Assembly (NCBI GenBank): GCA_963842235.1
Contig: CAWJFT010000003.1
Span: 421,820-485,819, forward strand
Length of the DNA stretch: 64,000 nt
Source of the DNA: JACDAN01 sp963842235
GTDB taxonomy: Bacteria; Actinomycetota; Thermoleophilia; Gaiellales; Gaiellaceae
Direction of reading: 5' to 3'
The notes beneath the pieces are model-generated. The model saw only the letters and a program-made list of their open reading frames with translations, was not told the origin of the DNA and searched no databases. This document shows positions 18,399 to 28,330 of the stretch, in pieces. Position 1 is the first letter of the stretch; each line of letters begins with the position of its first letter. The position numbers and the translations under genes were made by a program.

Positions 18399-18851
18399 CT
18401 ACGCCGGGGGAGAAGCGGCCGGCGCCGCAGCGGGCACCGCTGCCATCCGCTCTTCCCGCCACATCATCCCGGTCATCCGCCCAACCAGGGCGAGGATGAT
18501 CAGGGCGTTCACGGGGTGGAGGAACCCGAGGACGGCCGGCAACTCGGCTCCGGTCCAGCCGAGGAACATCTGGACGACGAGGAGCACGAAGATGAGCAGT
18601 GACTGGAGGATCCGCGATCGGTTCCGCGTTCCGAACGAGAAGAGGAAGAGCAGGAGGCCGGCGAGAATGATCAGGTAGCCGAGAGCGGCATGGGGACCGA
18701 ATCCGTCCACGAATGTGTCCTCGTCGATCGATCCGTTACTGACCTTGTCGGCGGCGCTGAACGCTCCGTAGCCTGCAAATCCAATCTGAACGACGACGGC
18801 AAGCGTCAGCAAGGTCGCCCACCAGCGATGAATCGTCCGGAACGCGTTCAC
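18399..18851 (-). CDS. Small four-span membrane protein (DUF6220-like)
   Basis: This 150-residue protein has four hydrophobic segments (about residues 10-30, 50-72, 80-100 and 105-125). Histidines sit in the second and fourth segments (FGPHAALGYL, FLHPVNALI), reminiscent of haem-binding four-helix proteins. The pattern matches the DUF6220 family as I recall it; its function is unknown. It is convergent with the multicopper oxidase, with only 7 bp between the stops, and divergent from the aldo/keto reductase. The ATG at 18851 gives a good first span. Confidence 0.75.
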   Translation of the reverse strand: MNAFRTIHRWWATLLTLAVVVQIGFAGYGAFSAADKVSNGSIDEDTFVDGFGPHAALGYLIILAGLLLFLFSFGTRNRSRILQSLLIFVLLVVQMFLGWTGAELPAVLGFLHPVNALIILALVGRMTGMMWREERMAAVPAAAPAASPPA

Positions 18852-18901
18852 AGCGCCTCCTCGCTCTCTTGACCGCCTGACTCTGCGCTAGTTTCCTGCG
18901 G

Positions 18902-19783
18902 ATGTCAACGGAGCCCACGACCCAGCCTGCGGCCGCTGCCGGCACCGCCACCCTCGGCGATCTGACCGTGAACCGGATGGCGTTCGGCGCCATGCGCCTC
19001 ACCGGCCCAGGGGTCATCGGCGAGCCCGACGACCCTGAGAACGCGAAGGCGGTGCTGCGCCGAGCCGTCGAGCTCGGCGTCAACTTCATCGACACCGCGG
19101 ACTCGTACGGCCCGGAGATCAACGAGCGCCAGATCGCCGACGCGCTGCATCCCTATCCGGACGAACTCGTGATCGCGACCAAGGGCGGTCTGACTCACGA
19201 GCGGCGGGGTGAATGGCTTCAGGACGGGCGGCCGGAGAGCTTGCGGGCCGCCTGCGAGGGCAGCTTGCGCCGCCTGCGGGTCGAGCGGATCGACCTCTAC
19301 CAGCTGCACTCCGTGGATCCATCGGTACCGCTCGAGGAGTCCGTCGGCACGCTCGCGGAGCTCCGCCAGGAGGGCAAGATCCGGCACGTCGGACTCTCCA
19401 ACGTCGATGCCCGCCAGCTCGCCCGGGCCCGCGAGATCGTCCCGATCGTGTCCGTGCAAAACCGCTACAACCTCGCCGACCGCCACTCGGAAGGCGCCCT
19501 CGAAGCCTGCGAGCGGGACGGGATCGCCTTTCTGCCGTGGTTTCCGCTTGCGTTCGGCGAGCTGACCCGCGGCGTGGGACGGCTGACCGACGTTGCGTTC
19601 GCCCATGGGCTGACCCGCGCACAGGTCGCGATCGCCTGGCTGCTGCAGCGCTCGCCCTTGATGGTTCCGATCCCCGGCACCTCGTCGCTCGAGCATCTCG
19701 AGGAGAACATCGCCTCGGCATCGGTCGAGCTCACCGAGACGGAGTTCGGGGATCTCAGCCGCGCGGCCCGGTCGGCGCTCTGA
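18902..19783 (+). CDS. Aldo/keto reductase
   Basis: This 293-residue NAD(P)H-dependent (beta/alpha)8 oxidoreductase shows the tetrad as Asp and Tyr in DTADSYGP, Lys in IATKGG and His in LYQLHSVDP. The cofactor end is VPIPGTSSLEHLEENI. It is shorter than average but complete and resembles the YajO/Tas-like subgroup. The physiological substrate is unknown. Its TGA overlaps the ATG of dcd, but the metabolic link between the two is not obvious. Confidence 0.92.
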   Translation: MSTEPTTQPAAAAGTATLGDLTVNRMAFGAMRLTGPGVIGEPDDPENAKAVLRRAVELGVNFIDTADSYGPEINERQIADALHPYPDELVIATKGGLTHERRGEWLQDGRPESLRAACEGSLRRLRVERIDLYQLHSVDPSVPLEESVGTLAELRQEGKIRHVGLSNVDARQLARAREIVPIVSVQNRYNLADRHSEGALEACERDGIAFLPWFPLAFGELTRGVGRLTDVAFAHGLTRAQVAIAWLLQRSPLMVPIPGTSSLEHLEENIASASVELTETEFGDLSRAARSAL

Positions 19784-20358
19784 TGGTCCTCTCAGACCGC
19801 ACGATCCGGCGACTCATCGAGGAGGGCCGGATCCTGATCGAGCCATACGACGAGTCGCTGCTCCAGCCCTCCAGCGTGGACGTCCGCGTCGACCGCTACT
19901 TCCGCGTCTTCCACAACGCGCGCTACCCGTTCATCGACGTGAAGGAGCCGCAGGAGGATCTCACCGAGCTGGTCGAAGTCGGCGACGAGGCGCCGTTCAT
20001 TCTCCACCCCGGCGAGTTCGTGCTCGCCTCGACGCTCGAGCGGATCGTGCTTCCGGACGACCTCGTGGCCAGGCTGGAAGGGAAGTCGAGCCTGGGCCGG
20101 CTCGGCCTGCTGATCCACTCGACCGCCGGCTTCATCGATCCCGGCTGGGACGGCCACGTCACGCTCGAGCTCTCGAACGTCGCGAACCTCCCGATCACGA
20201 TCTACCACGGGATGAAGATCGGTCAGCTCTCGTTCGTGCAGCTCTCCGAGCCGGCCGAGCGGCCTTACGGCTCCGGTGAGCTCGGCTCGAAGTACCAGGG
20301 GCAGCAGGGCCCGACCCCGAGCAGGTACTGGCAGAACTTCGACGAGCGCGTGAAGTGA
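19783..20358 (+). CDS. dcd: dCTP deaminase
   Basis: The ATG at 19783 overlaps the preceding stop (TGATG) and gives 191 residues, the standard length. Motifs are VLSDRTIRRLIEEGRI, LLQPSSVDVRVDRYFRVF, ARLEGKSSLGRLGLLIHSTA and GFIDPGWDGHVTLELSN. The enzyme deaminates dCTP to dUTP. Actinobacterial members can also hydrolyse dUTP to dUMP; the S-S-L-G-R-L-G-L-L-I-H context is compatible with either form. Its TGA overlaps the next GTG. Confidence 0.95.
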   Translation: MVLSDRTIRRLIEEGRILIEPYDESLLQPSSVDVRVDRYFRVFHNARYPFIDVKEPQEDLTELVEVGDEAPFILHPGEFVLASTLERIVLPDDLVARLEGKSSLGRLGLLIHSTAGFIDPGWDGHVTLELSNVANLPITIYHGMKIGQLSFVQLSEPAERPYGSGELGSKYQGQQGPTPSRYWQNFDERVK

Positions 20359-21252
20359 AGGTCCTCGTCACCGGCGCGACCGGCTTCGTCGGCCCGAGCG
20401 GTAGCGAACGCGATCGTCGACGCCGGCCATCAGGTCCGCGTGTTGGAGCGCGAGCCCGGGAAGTGGAAGGAGGCCGGAATCCGCTGCCAGGAGGCGGTTC
20501 AGGGCGACGTCACCGACCTCGACAGCCTCCGCCGGGCGGTGCAGGGGATCGAGGTCGTCGTCCACCTCGTCGCGATCCGTCAGGGGAAGCCGGAGCAATT
20601 CCAGCGGGTAATGATCGGCGGCACGCGCAACCTGATCGCGGCCGCCAACGAAGTCGGAGTCCGCCGCTTCGTCCTGATCAGCGCACTCGGGGTGACCGAG
20701 GAGACGAAGGACCTCGTGCCCTACTACAACGCGAAGTGGACGGAGGAGCAAGACCTGCAGCGCTCAGCGCTCGAGCACGTGATCTTCCGGCCGAGCTTCG
20801 TCTTCGGGCGCGACGGCGGGATTCTCCCGACGTTCCTCAAGCTGGCGAAGCTCTCGCCCTTCACGGCGATCATGGGCAGCGGCGAGCAGCGGATCCAGCC
20901 GATCTGGATCGACGACGTCGGCGCCTACTTCGCACAGTCGATCGACCATCCCGAGGCCGCGAAGCGCACATTCGAGATCGGCGGGCCGGACGTCGTCACC
21001 TGGAACGAGCTCTGGCAGCGGATCCGGGCAGCGCTCGGGATCCGACGCCGGCCGACCGTCCATATGCCGATCGGGCTCATGCGGGCACCCGCTGTCGTGA
21101 CCGAGCGGCTACCGGGATCGATCCCGCTGACGCGGGATCTCCTCACGATGCTCGAGGCGGGCGACAACGTCGTGTCGAACGCCGACGCGCTCGAGACCTT
21201 CGACGTCCAACTCGTGCCGCTGGACGAACAGCTGCGGCGCGCCGCGGCCTAG
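20355..21252 (+). CDS. NAD(P)-binding epimerase/NmrA-like protein, one frameshift
   Basis: The GTG at 20355 opens with the Rossmann motif MKVLVTGATGFVG. One extra base at about 20394-20401 breaks the frame. Past it, the next frame continues VANAIVDAGHQVRVLERE and runs to the stop at 21250-21252, about 298 residues. Later features are VVVHLVAIRQG, VLISALGV, the catalytic-type YYNAKWTEEQ and the substrate part IFRPSFVFGRDGG. The family resembles NDUFA9-type atypical short-chain dehydrogenases that handle sugar or quinone-linked substrates. The substrate is unknown. The repaired protein is otherwise intact. Confidence 0.85.
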
Positions 21253-21268
21253 GAGGGCTTGGCCCTCC
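21252..21268. terminator. Hairpin between convergent epimerase and transketolase genes
   Basis: GGAGGGC-TTG-GCCCTCC forms a perfect 7-bp stem with a 3-base loop, starting at the last base of the epimerase stop and ending at the transketolase stop. There is no T-run on either side, so it is not a classical intrinsic terminator. Its position between two convergent genes suggests transcription stopping or RNA end protection on both strands. Confidence 0.5.
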
Positions 21269-23096
21269 CTATGCCGGCGCGCCGGCGCGGACGAGCGAGC
21301 GCGCCGCCGCGGCGATGTGCTCGGCGTCGATCCCGGCGGCTGCCAGGAGCTCTGCCGGCTTGCCGGAGTGCGGCATCTCGCGCACGGCGAGCAGGGAGAC
21401 CGGAGGACGCTCCTCGGCATCGGCGAGCGCGGCGAGAACCGCCTCCCCGAGCCCGCCCTCGGCCCAGTGGTCCTCGGCGGTGACGATCGGGGTCGAGATG
21501 CTCCGAAGCGTCTCGGCGTCGATCGGCTTGACGGAGTAGCAGTCGATCACGCGCGCCGAGATGCCCTCCGAGCCCAACGTGTCTGCGGCCTCGAGCGCTT
21601 CATGGAGCGTGATACCGGCCGCGATGATCGTGACGTCCTCGTCGTCTGGCGCGCGGGGCGTCTTGCTCCCGCCGACCGGGAACTCCTCATCCGGCTCGTA
21701 GATCACCGGCGTGTCGCCCCGGGTCGTCCGCAGATACGAGATCCCGTCGAGGTCGGCCATCGCCCGGACGAGCTTCGCCGTCTGGTTGCCGTCGCACGGG
21801 TAGAGGACGGTCGAGCTGTGGACGGCGCGGAACTCGGCCAGGTCCTCGAGGCCCATCTGCGACGGCCCGTCCTCGCCGATCGAGACCCCGGCGTGTGACC
21901 CGCAGACCTTGATCGTCGCCCGGCTGACCGCCGCCATGCGGACGAAGTCGTAGGCACGGGAGGTGAAGGCCGCGAACGTCGAGGCAAACGGCTTCCAGCC
22001 GAGCACCTGCATCCCGACCGCCGCGGCGATCATCTGCTGCTCGGCGATGTACATCTCGAAGAACCGTTCCGGATGCGCGTCGCGGAAGATCTCGGAGAAC
22101 GTCGAGTTCGAGACCTCGCCGTCGAGCGCGACCACGTCGCCGCGTTCGCCGCCGAGCGCCGCGAGCGCCTCTCCGTAGGCCTTCCGAGTTGCCACCTTCG
22201 ACCCGACCTCGTACCTCGGCCACTCCTGCGGCGTCGGCTCGAACCGGTGACGCTCTACTCGCTCGGGCTTGGGGACGTCCACGGTGATGTTCCGCAGGCC
22301 GCCCAGCTCCTGGATCGCCTCTTCGGCGATCGCCTTCCCGTGCCATCCGTTCTGGTTCTCGACCTTCGAGTATCCCTTGCCCTTGATCGTCCTGGCCACG
22401 ACGGCGGTGGGCCTGTCCGTGGACTCCGCCTCCCGGTAGGCCGCGTCGATCTGCTCGACGTCGTGGCCGTCGATCTCGATCGTGTGCCAGCCGAAGGCGC
22501 GGAGCCGCTCGGAGTAGGACGAAAGATCCCAACCGTGCATCGTCTCGCCACGCTGGCCGAGCCGGTTGACGTCGATGATCGCGGTCAGGTTGTCGAGCTC
22601 GTAGAACGCGGCGTGCTCGGCCGCCTCCCACATCGAGCCCTCGGCCATCTCGCTGTCGCCGCAGATGACCCAGACGCGGAAGGGAAGCCGGTCGAGCCGC
22701 TTGCCGGCGAGGGCGACGCCGACGCCGATCGGCAGCCCCTGCCCGAGCGACCCCGTCGCCACGTCGACCCAAGGGCAGGACGGGCGTCGGATGCCCTTCG
22801 AGCCGGCTTCCGAACTGCCGGTAGGTCATGAACTCCTCTTCCGAGAGCACGCCCGCGGCGCGGAAGAGCCCGTAGACGAGTGGCGAGGCGTGCCCCTTGG
22901 AGAAGATCAGGCGATCGTTCGCCGGGCTCTTCGGATCGTCGAAGTCGTAGCGGAAGTGGGCGGCGAGGAGCACCGCCGCCAGGTCGGCGGCGGACATCGA
23001 GGAGGTCGGGTGGCCGGAGCCGGCTTTTGCGCTCGCGCGAACCGCGTCGACACGCAGTTGCTGCCCGAGCTCCCGCCAGAGATCCGAGTCACCCAT
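21269..23096 (-). CDS. tkt: Transketolase, one frameshift
   Basis: The ATG at 23096 opens with MGDSDLWRELGQQLRVDAV. Thiamine-diphosphate-site features are SGHPTSSMSAADLAAVLL and FSKGHASPLVYGLF, up to HPTPVLP. An extra base in the AA at 22771-22772 shifts the frame. After repair it continues WVDVATGSLGQGLPIGVGVA, ICGDSEMAEGSMWEAAEHA, the pyrimidine-domain MYIAEQQMIAAAVGMQ and the C-terminal transketolase domain, about 608 residues in all. It transfers two-carbon units among sugar phosphates. It is convergent with the epimerase and divergent from the rpiB-zwf block, with 22 bp between starts. Confidence 0.93.
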
Positions 23097-23118
23097 GTAG
23101 GGGTAACGTAGTCGAGGA

Positions 23119-23577
23119 ATGAGAGTTGCTGTTGCGTTTGACCACCGGGGTGTCAAGCTTCGCGACCGCGTGCTCGAAGAGGTGCAGCGCCTTGGGCACG
23201 AGCCGGTGGACCTGGGCACCGACAGATCCACGCCTCGCATCGACTATCCCGACAAGGCCAGGGAGATCGGAGAGGCGATTCGCTCGGGTGATGCGGAGCG
23301 GGGCATCCTCGTCTGTGGCTCCGGCGTCGGCGCCTCGGTGGCGGCCTCCAAGCTGGCGGGGATCCGTGGCGCCGTCTGCCACGACACCTACTCGGCCAGG
23401 CAAGGTGTGGAGCACGACAACATGAACGTGCTCTGCATCGGCTCGGGGGTCGTCGGCGCCGACCTTGCCGCCGAGCTCCTCGCTGCTTATCTTGCCGCCG
23501 AGTTCAGCGGCGCGGAGCGCTACCGCAGAAGGCTTGAGAAGATCGAAGCAATGGAAAAGGAGGGCCTGAATGTCTAA
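23119..23577 (+). CDS. rpiB: Ribose-5-phosphate isomerase B
   Basis: This 152-residue protein is typical of RpiB/LacAB. It starts MRVAVAFDHRGVKLRDRV. The active-site region ILVCGSGVGASVAASKLAGI carries Cys, and HDTYSARQGVEHDNMNVLCI carries the His/Asn residues. It interconverts ribose 5-phosphate and ribulose 5-phosphate. It heads a tightly overlapping pentose-phosphate block: its 3' end overlaps tal by 8 bases. The short gap to the divergent tkt implies back-to-back promoters. Confidence 0.94.
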   Translation: MRVAVAFDHRGVKLRDRVLEEVQRLGHEPVDLGTDRSTPRIDYPDKAREIGEAIRSGDAERGILVCGSGVGASVAASKLAGIRGAVCHDTYSARQGVEHDNMNVLCIGSGVVGADLAAELLAAYLAAEFSGAERYRRRLEKIEAMEKEGLNV

Positions 23578-24676
23578 ATCGCGCCTCCACCAGCTGAGCG
23601 AGCTCGGCCAGAGCGTCTGGATCGATTCCCTCTCGCGGGAGTGGCTCCGGACCGGCGAGCTCGCGCGAATGATGGACGAGGACGCCGTCGTCGGCGTCAC
23701 GTCGAATCCGACCATCTTCCAGAAGGCGATGTCCGAAGGCGGGTGGTACGACGACCAGCTCCGCGACGTGCTGGCCGAAGAGGACGACCTGAAGGAGATC
23801 TTCCTTCGGCTCGCCTTCGACGACATCACCGGGGCCTGCGACCTGTTCCACCCGGTCTGGCAGGAGACCCAGGGCGTGGACGGCCGAGTTTCGTTGGAGG
23901 TCGACCCGCACTTCGCGAACGACACCGAAGCGACGATCGAGGAGGCGCAGCGCTTCCACGACACGGTCGACCGCCCTAATCTCTACGTGAAGATCCCGGC
24001 GACGAAGGAGGGGCTGCCGGCGATCGAAGAGATGATCGCGCGTGGCAAGAGCATCAACGTCACGCTGATCTTCTCGCTGCAGCGCTACGCCGAGGTGGCA
24101 GAGGCCTACATCCGCGGACTGGAGCGGCTCGCCGAGGCCGGCGGCGACCTGCGGGACGCTCTGTCGGTCGCGAGCTTCTTCGTCTCGCGGGTCGATACCG
24201 AGACCGACAAGCGGCTCGACGCGATCGGCGGCGCCGATCACCTGAAGGGCAGGTTGGCGATCGCGAACGCGAAGCTCGCCTACCAGCGCTACAAGGAGAT
24301 CTTCGCCGGGCCGCGCTGGGAGACGCTCGCAGCGAAGGGCGCGAGGCCGCAGCGCTGTCTCTGGGCCTCCACGTCGACGAAGAACCCGGCCTATCGCGAC
24401 GTCATGTACGTCGAGGAGTTGATCGGTCCCGAGACGGTGAACACGATGCCGAAGGAGACGATCGAGGCATTCCAGGATCACGGGGAGGTGCGTCCGACGC
24501 TCGAGGAAGGGCTGGACGAGGCGCGTCAGCTCTTCGACGAGCTCTCCCGGGTCGGGATCGACTACGACGACGTCACGCGCGTGCTCGAGGAGGAGGGCGT
24601 CCAGAAGTTCGCCGACTCCTTCGACGAGCTCCTCGACGGCATCCGGGCCAAGCGCGGCGAGCTCGTCTCGGCGTGA
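23570..24676 (+). CDS. tal: Transaldolase
   Basis: This 368-residue protein is the actinobacterial/cyanobacterial-length form. GVTSNPTIFQKAM is the N-terminal signature and NLYVKIPATKEGLPAI carries the Schiff-base lysine. LWASTSTKNPAYRDVMYVEE and NTMPKETIEAF complete the barrel. It moves dihydroxyacetone units between sedoheptulose 7-phosphate and glyceraldehyde 3-phosphate. In several bacteria this type is fused to phosphoglucose isomerase; here the two are adjacent, separate genes with a GTGA overlap. Confidence 0.95.
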   Translation: MSKSRLHQLSELGQSVWIDSLSREWLRTGELARMMDEDAVVGVTSNPTIFQKAMSEGGWYDDQLRDVLAEEDDLKEIFLRLAFDDITGACDLFHPVWQETQGVDGRVSLEVDPHFANDTEATIEEAQRFHDTVDRPNLYVKIPATKEGLPAIEEMIARGKSINVTLIFSLQRYAEVAEAYIRGLERLAEAGGDLRDALSVASFFVSRVDTETDKRLDAIGGADHLKGRLAIANAKLAYQRYKEIFAGPRWETLAAKGARPQRCLWASTSTKNPAYRDVMYVEELIGPETVNTMPKETIEAFQDHGEVRPTLEEGLDEARQLFDELSRVGIDYDDVTRVLEEEGVQKFADSFDELLDGIRAKRGELVSA

Positions 24677-25989
24677 TCGAGACCGCCGAGCTCGTCGAAC
24701 GCATCTGGGAGCGCGACCCGTCGGTCTGGACGGGGAGCGACGAGGCGCAGTGGCTCGGCTGGCTCGACGAGCCCTCGCGCATGCGGGAGCGCGTGCACGA
24801 GCTCATGGAGTTCGCCGCCCGGGTCGACGCGGACGAGTTCGTCCTGCTCGGGATGGGCGGTTCCAGCCTTGCGCCGGAGGTCACGCGCCGGACGTTCGGC
24901 GCCGAGCGCTTCCACGTCCTCGACACCACGCATCCAGCGGCGATCCGGCGGCTCGAGGAGAGCATCGACATCACCCGCACGCTCTTTCTGGCCGCCTCCA
25001 AGTCGGGCACGACGATCGAGACGCGCAGCCATGTGGACTACTTCCGGGATCGAGGCGGGCGGTTCGCGGTCATCACCGATCCCGGCTCGCCGCTGGCTGA
25101 GATCTTCGACGACGTGTTCTACGGCGAGCCGACGATCGGCGGCCGCTACTCGGCGCTGTCGGTCTTCGGGATCCTTCCGGCGATCTTCATGGGCATCGAC
25201 GTGCAGCGTCTGCTCGATCGCGCGGACGAGATGCGCGAGGCCTGTCGACTGGAAGAGGGCAACCCTGGGCTCGAGCTGGGCCTCGCGCTCGGCCGTGGCT
25301 GGCAGGAGGGTCGCGACAAGGTGCTCGTCTCGGGCGACTTCGGCCTCTGGGTCGAGCAGCTGCTGGCCGAATCGACGGGAAAGGACGGCAAGGGGCTCGT
25401 GCCGGTGATCGGGGAGGGTGACGACGACACCCAGGTGCACGAGTTCCGGCTCGAGGATCCGTACGAGCTCGGGCAGGAGTTCTTCCGCTGGGAGTTCGCG
25501 ACCGCCGTCGCGGGCTCGATCCTCGGCGTCAATCCCTTCGACCAGCCGAACGTGCAGGAAGCGAAGGACCGAACCACCGCCATCCTTTCTGGCCAGGTCC
25601 AGGGGCCTGGCCCCCAGACACGGCCCGAAGGGTCGGTGGACGCGCTGTTCGCCGAGGCGCAGCCCGGCGACTACATCGCGATCCTCGCCTTCATCGACCC
25701 AGCGCGCGAAGGCGAGCTCGCGCCGCTCGTTCGCCGGGCGGAGGAGACCGGCTGCGCCGTCGCGGTCGGCCTCGGGCCGCGCTATCTCCACTCGACCGGG
25801 CAGCTGCACAAGGGCGGCCCCGACACCGGCGTCTTCATCCAGGTCGTGGACGATCTCGGCGAGGAGCTCGCGATCCCCGGACGCCAGTACGGGTTCCACA
25901 CGCTGATCGCCGCCCAGGCAGCGGGCGACTTCCAGGCGCTGCAGGAACGAGGGCGGCGCATCGCGCGAATTCGACTGGAGGACGTCTAG
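24673..25989 (+). CDS. pgi: Glucose-6-phosphate isomerase
   Basis: The GTG at 24673 gives 438 residues, shorter than classical Pgi and like the isomerase half of transaldolase/isomerase fusions. Sugar-isomerase features are FVLLGMGGSSLAPEVTRRTF, FLAASKSGTTIETRSHVDYF, GGRYSALSVFGILPA and ANLPFDQPNVQEAK-like NPFDQPNVQEAKDRT. A short stretch at about residues 313-321 (VQGPGPQT) is encoded by a GC palindrome and looks like an insertion into coding sequence. It interconverts glucose 6-phosphate and fructose 6-phosphate, joining glycolysis to this pathway block. Confidence 0.92.
   Translation: MIETAELVERIWERDPSVWTGSDEAQWLGWLDEPSRMRERVHELMEFAARVDADEFVLLGMGGSSLAPEVTRRTFGAERFHVLDTTHPAAIRRLEESIDITRTLFLAASKSGTTIETRSHVDYFRDRGGRFAVITDPGSPLAEIFDDVFYGEPTIGGRYSALSVFGILPAIFMGIDVQRLLDRADEMREACRLEEGNPGLELGLALGRGWQEGRDKVLVSGDFGLWVEQLLAESTGKDGKGLVPVIGEGDDDTQVHEFRLEDPYELGQEFFRWEFATAVAGSILGVNPFDQPNVQEAKDRTTAILSGQVQGPGPQTRPEGSVDALFAEAQPGDYIAILAFIDPAREGELAPLVRRAEETGCAVAVGLGPRYLHSTGQLHKGGPDTGVFIQVVDDLGEELAIPGRQYGFHTLIAAQAAGDFQALQERGRRIARIRLEDV
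25598..25623. repeat. GC palindrome inside pgi
   Basis: GGGGCC-T-GGCCCC (25602-25614) is a perfect inverted repeat embedded in a longer CCAGGGGCCTGG/CCCCCAGACAC context. It adds a few in-frame residues (VQGPGPQT) just before the RPEGSVDALF segment of Pgi. Its shape recalls the GGGGTCTGACCCC motifs elsewhere in the window, so it may be an in-frame copy of a small dispersed palindrome. Confidence 0.4.
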
Positions 25990-26859
25990 TGCAACTGGGG
26001 ATGGTGGGGCTCGGGCGGATGGGATCGGGGATGACCGAGCGGCTCCAGCAAGCGGGCCACGACGTCAAGACCTACGACCCCAACGTCGAGTCCACGGCCG
26101 GCTCGCTCGAAGAGCTCGCCGCCCAGCTCGATCCGCCGCGCCACGTCTGGCTGATGGTCCCGGCCGGCGATGTGACCGAGAACGCGTTCAAGGAGCTGCT
26201 GGGGATCCTCGAGCGTGGCGACGCGATCATCGACGGCGGCAATTCCAACTTCCGCGACTCGCAGCGGCGCGCGGCGGAGGCCACAGAACCCGGCCTCTAC
26301 TTCGTCGACTGCGGCGTCTCGGGCGGGATCTGGGGGCTGCGCGAAGGGTTCGCGCTGATGGCCGGCGGGGACGCCGAGCCGATCGGCCGCCTTCAGTCCG
26401 GTGTTCGAGGCGCTTGCCCCCGAGGGGGGCTTCGCACACGTCGGCCCGTCGGGCGCGGGCCACTTCGTGAAGATGGTCCACAACGGCGTCGAGTACGGCC
26501 TCATGCAGGCGTATGCGGAGGGCTTCGACCTGATGCAGGCCTCGGAGTTCGAGCTCGACCTCGCTGCCATCGCCGAGCTCTGGCGCCACGGCTCGGTCGT
26601 CCGCAGCTGGCTCCTCGATCTGCTCGCCCGCGCCTTGCAGGAGGATCCGAACCTCGAGGGGATCAAGGGCTATGTGGAGGACTCGGGCGAGGGGCGCTGG
26701 ACGGTGGAGCAGGCGATCGAGACCGCCGTCCCCCTCCACGTGATCGCCGCGTCGCTCTTCGCGCGCTTCGAATCGCGGCGAGAGGATTCATTCTCCGCCA
26801 AGGTGAACGCGGCACTGAGAAACCAATTCGGTGGACACGCAGTCCGTCACGAAGACTGA
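25989..26859 (+). CDS. gnd: 6-phosphogluconate dehydrogenase (short NAD type), one frameshift
   Basis: The GTG at 25989 overlaps the pgi TAG by one base. The N-terminal Rossmann motif is LGMVGLGRMGSGM, followed by IIDGGNSNFRDSQRR and the substrate motif DCGVSGGIWGL. An extra base near 26394 (TTCAG) breaks the frame. The next frame continues SPVFEALAPEGG and the catalytic HVGPSGAGHFVKMVHNGVEY to a stop at 26857-26859. The repaired length is about 289 residues, typical of the short GndA-like enzymes. It oxidatively decarboxylates 6-phosphogluconate to ribulose 5-phosphate. Confidence 0.92.
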
Positions 26860-28330
26860 GGAGAACCCGCTCCTCGAGGGGTTGCGGCTGCGCCGAAAGC
26901 CGGAGCCCTCCGTCCTGACGATCTTCGGCGCGACGGGGGATCTCACCAAGCGCAAGATCTTCCCGGCCCTTTTCGCGCTCGCCGTTCGCAAGCTGCTGCC
27001 AGAGAACTTCGCCGTCCTTGGCGTGGCCAGAACCGAGCAGAGCACCGAGGAGTTCGTTGCCTCGATGGCGGAAGCGGTGCAGCAGTTCTGCCGCGACGAC
27101 TTCGAGCAGTCGGTGTGGGAGGACCTCGTCGCCCGAACCCGCTACATCGGAACCGACTACGCCGACGAGAGCAGAAAGGACCAAATCGCCCGCTGCCTGA
27201 CCCAGCTGGACGAAGAGTTCGACACGCGCGGGAATCGCGTCTACTACCTTGCCGTCCCGCCGCAGGCGATGCCGGTCATCGTGGAAGGGCTGGGCGAGCG
27301 CCGGTCGACCACCGGCTGGGTCCGGTTGATCGTCGAGAAGCCGTTCGGACACGATCTCGCGTCCGCCCGCGAGCTGAACCAGCTCGTCGGACGCTACTTC
27401 ACCGAGGACGAGGTCTTCCGGATCGACCACTACCTCGGCAAGGAAACGGTCCAGAACATGCTCGCGCTGCGGTTCGCGAACGGCATCTTCGAGCCGATCT
27501 GGAACCGGCAGTTCATCGACCACGTCCAGATCACCGTCGCCGAGTCGATCGGCATCGGAATGCGTGCCGGGTACTACGAGGAGGCGGGCGCGATCCGGGA
27601 CATCTTCCAGAACCACCTGCTCCAGCTCGTCGCCCTGACCGCGATGGAGCCGCCGATCGACTTCACCGCCGAGTCGGTGCGCAACGAGAAGGTCAAGGTG
27701 CTGAAGGCCCTCGTCACCCCGGGGCCCAAATCAGTTGTCCGCGGCCAGTACGGGCCCGGCTTCATCGAGGGCGAGCCGGTGCCCGGCTATCGCGAGGAGG
27801 CCGGCGTCGCACCCGATTCCAACACCGAGACGTTCGTCGCCGCGAAGCTGCTGGTGGACAACTGGCGCTGGGCCGACACGCCGTTCTACATCCGCACCGG
27901 CAAACGCCTCCCGAGGCGGGAAACGACGATCGCGATCCAGTTCAAGCGGGCGCCGCACCCCCCGTTCGAGGACCTGACCGAGCTGCGGCCGAACGTGCTC
28001 TTCGTGCACATCCAGCCGAACGAGGGTGTCGCGCTCGGGATCGGCGCGAAGGTCCCGGGGGAGGGGATGCGCGTGCGAACCGTCCACATGGAGTTCCTCT
28101 ACGGCGGCGCGTTCCGCGTCGAGCTGCCCGAGGCGTACGAGCGCCTGATCCTCGACACGATGCTCGGCGACCCGACGCTCTTCACCCGCGCCGACGAGAT
28201 CGAAGAGCAATGGGCGATCGTCGACGCGATCGTCGCGTTCTGGGCGCGGGAGAAGCCGATGTTCCCCAACCACGCCGCCGGCACCTGGGGCCCGCCGGCC
28301 GCGATGGAGCTCGTCGAGTGGCATCGGTAG
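26831..28330 (+). CDS. zwf: Glucose-6-phosphate 1-dehydrogenase
   Basis: This 499-residue protein, started by the GTG at 26831, overlaps the 3' end of gnd by 29 bases. The NADP-site FGATGDLTKRKIFPALF, the substrate-binding RIDHYLGKETVQNML and the C-terminal GEGMRVRTVHMEFLYGG are canonical. It oxidises glucose 6-phosphate to 6-phosphogluconolactone and makes NADPH. No lactonase gene (pgl) follows, unlike many actinobacterial blocks. Instead an OpcA-like protein overlaps its end by 13 bases. Confidence 0.95.
   Translation: MDTQSVTKTEENPLLEGLRLRRKPEPSVLTIFGATGDLTKRKIFPALFALAVRKLLPENFAVLGVARTEQSTEEFVASMAEAVQQFCRDDFEQSVWEDLVARTRYIGTDYADESRKDQIARCLTQLDEEFDTRGNRVYYLAVPPQAMPVIVEGLGERRSTTGWVRLIVEKPFGHDLASARELNQLVGRYFTEDEVFRIDHYLGKETVQNMLALRFANGIFEPIWNRQFIDHVQITVAESIGIGMRAGYYEEAGAIRDIFQNHLLQLVALTAMEPPIDFTAESVRNEKVKVLKALVTPGPKSVVRGQYGPGFIEGEPVPGYREEAGVAPDSNTETFVAAKLLVDNWRWADTPFYIRTGKRLPRRETTIAIQFKRAPHPPFEDLTELRPNVLFVHIQPNEGVALGIGAKVPGEGMRVRTVHMEFLYGGAFRVELPEAYERLILDTMLGDPTLFTRADEIEEQWAIVDAIVAFWAREKPMFPNHAAGTWGPPAAMELVEWHR

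Noticed and set aside
27115..28317. Upstream extension of the opcA frame through zwf
   Set aside because: Runs out of frame inside zwf; the family start is GTG 28318.
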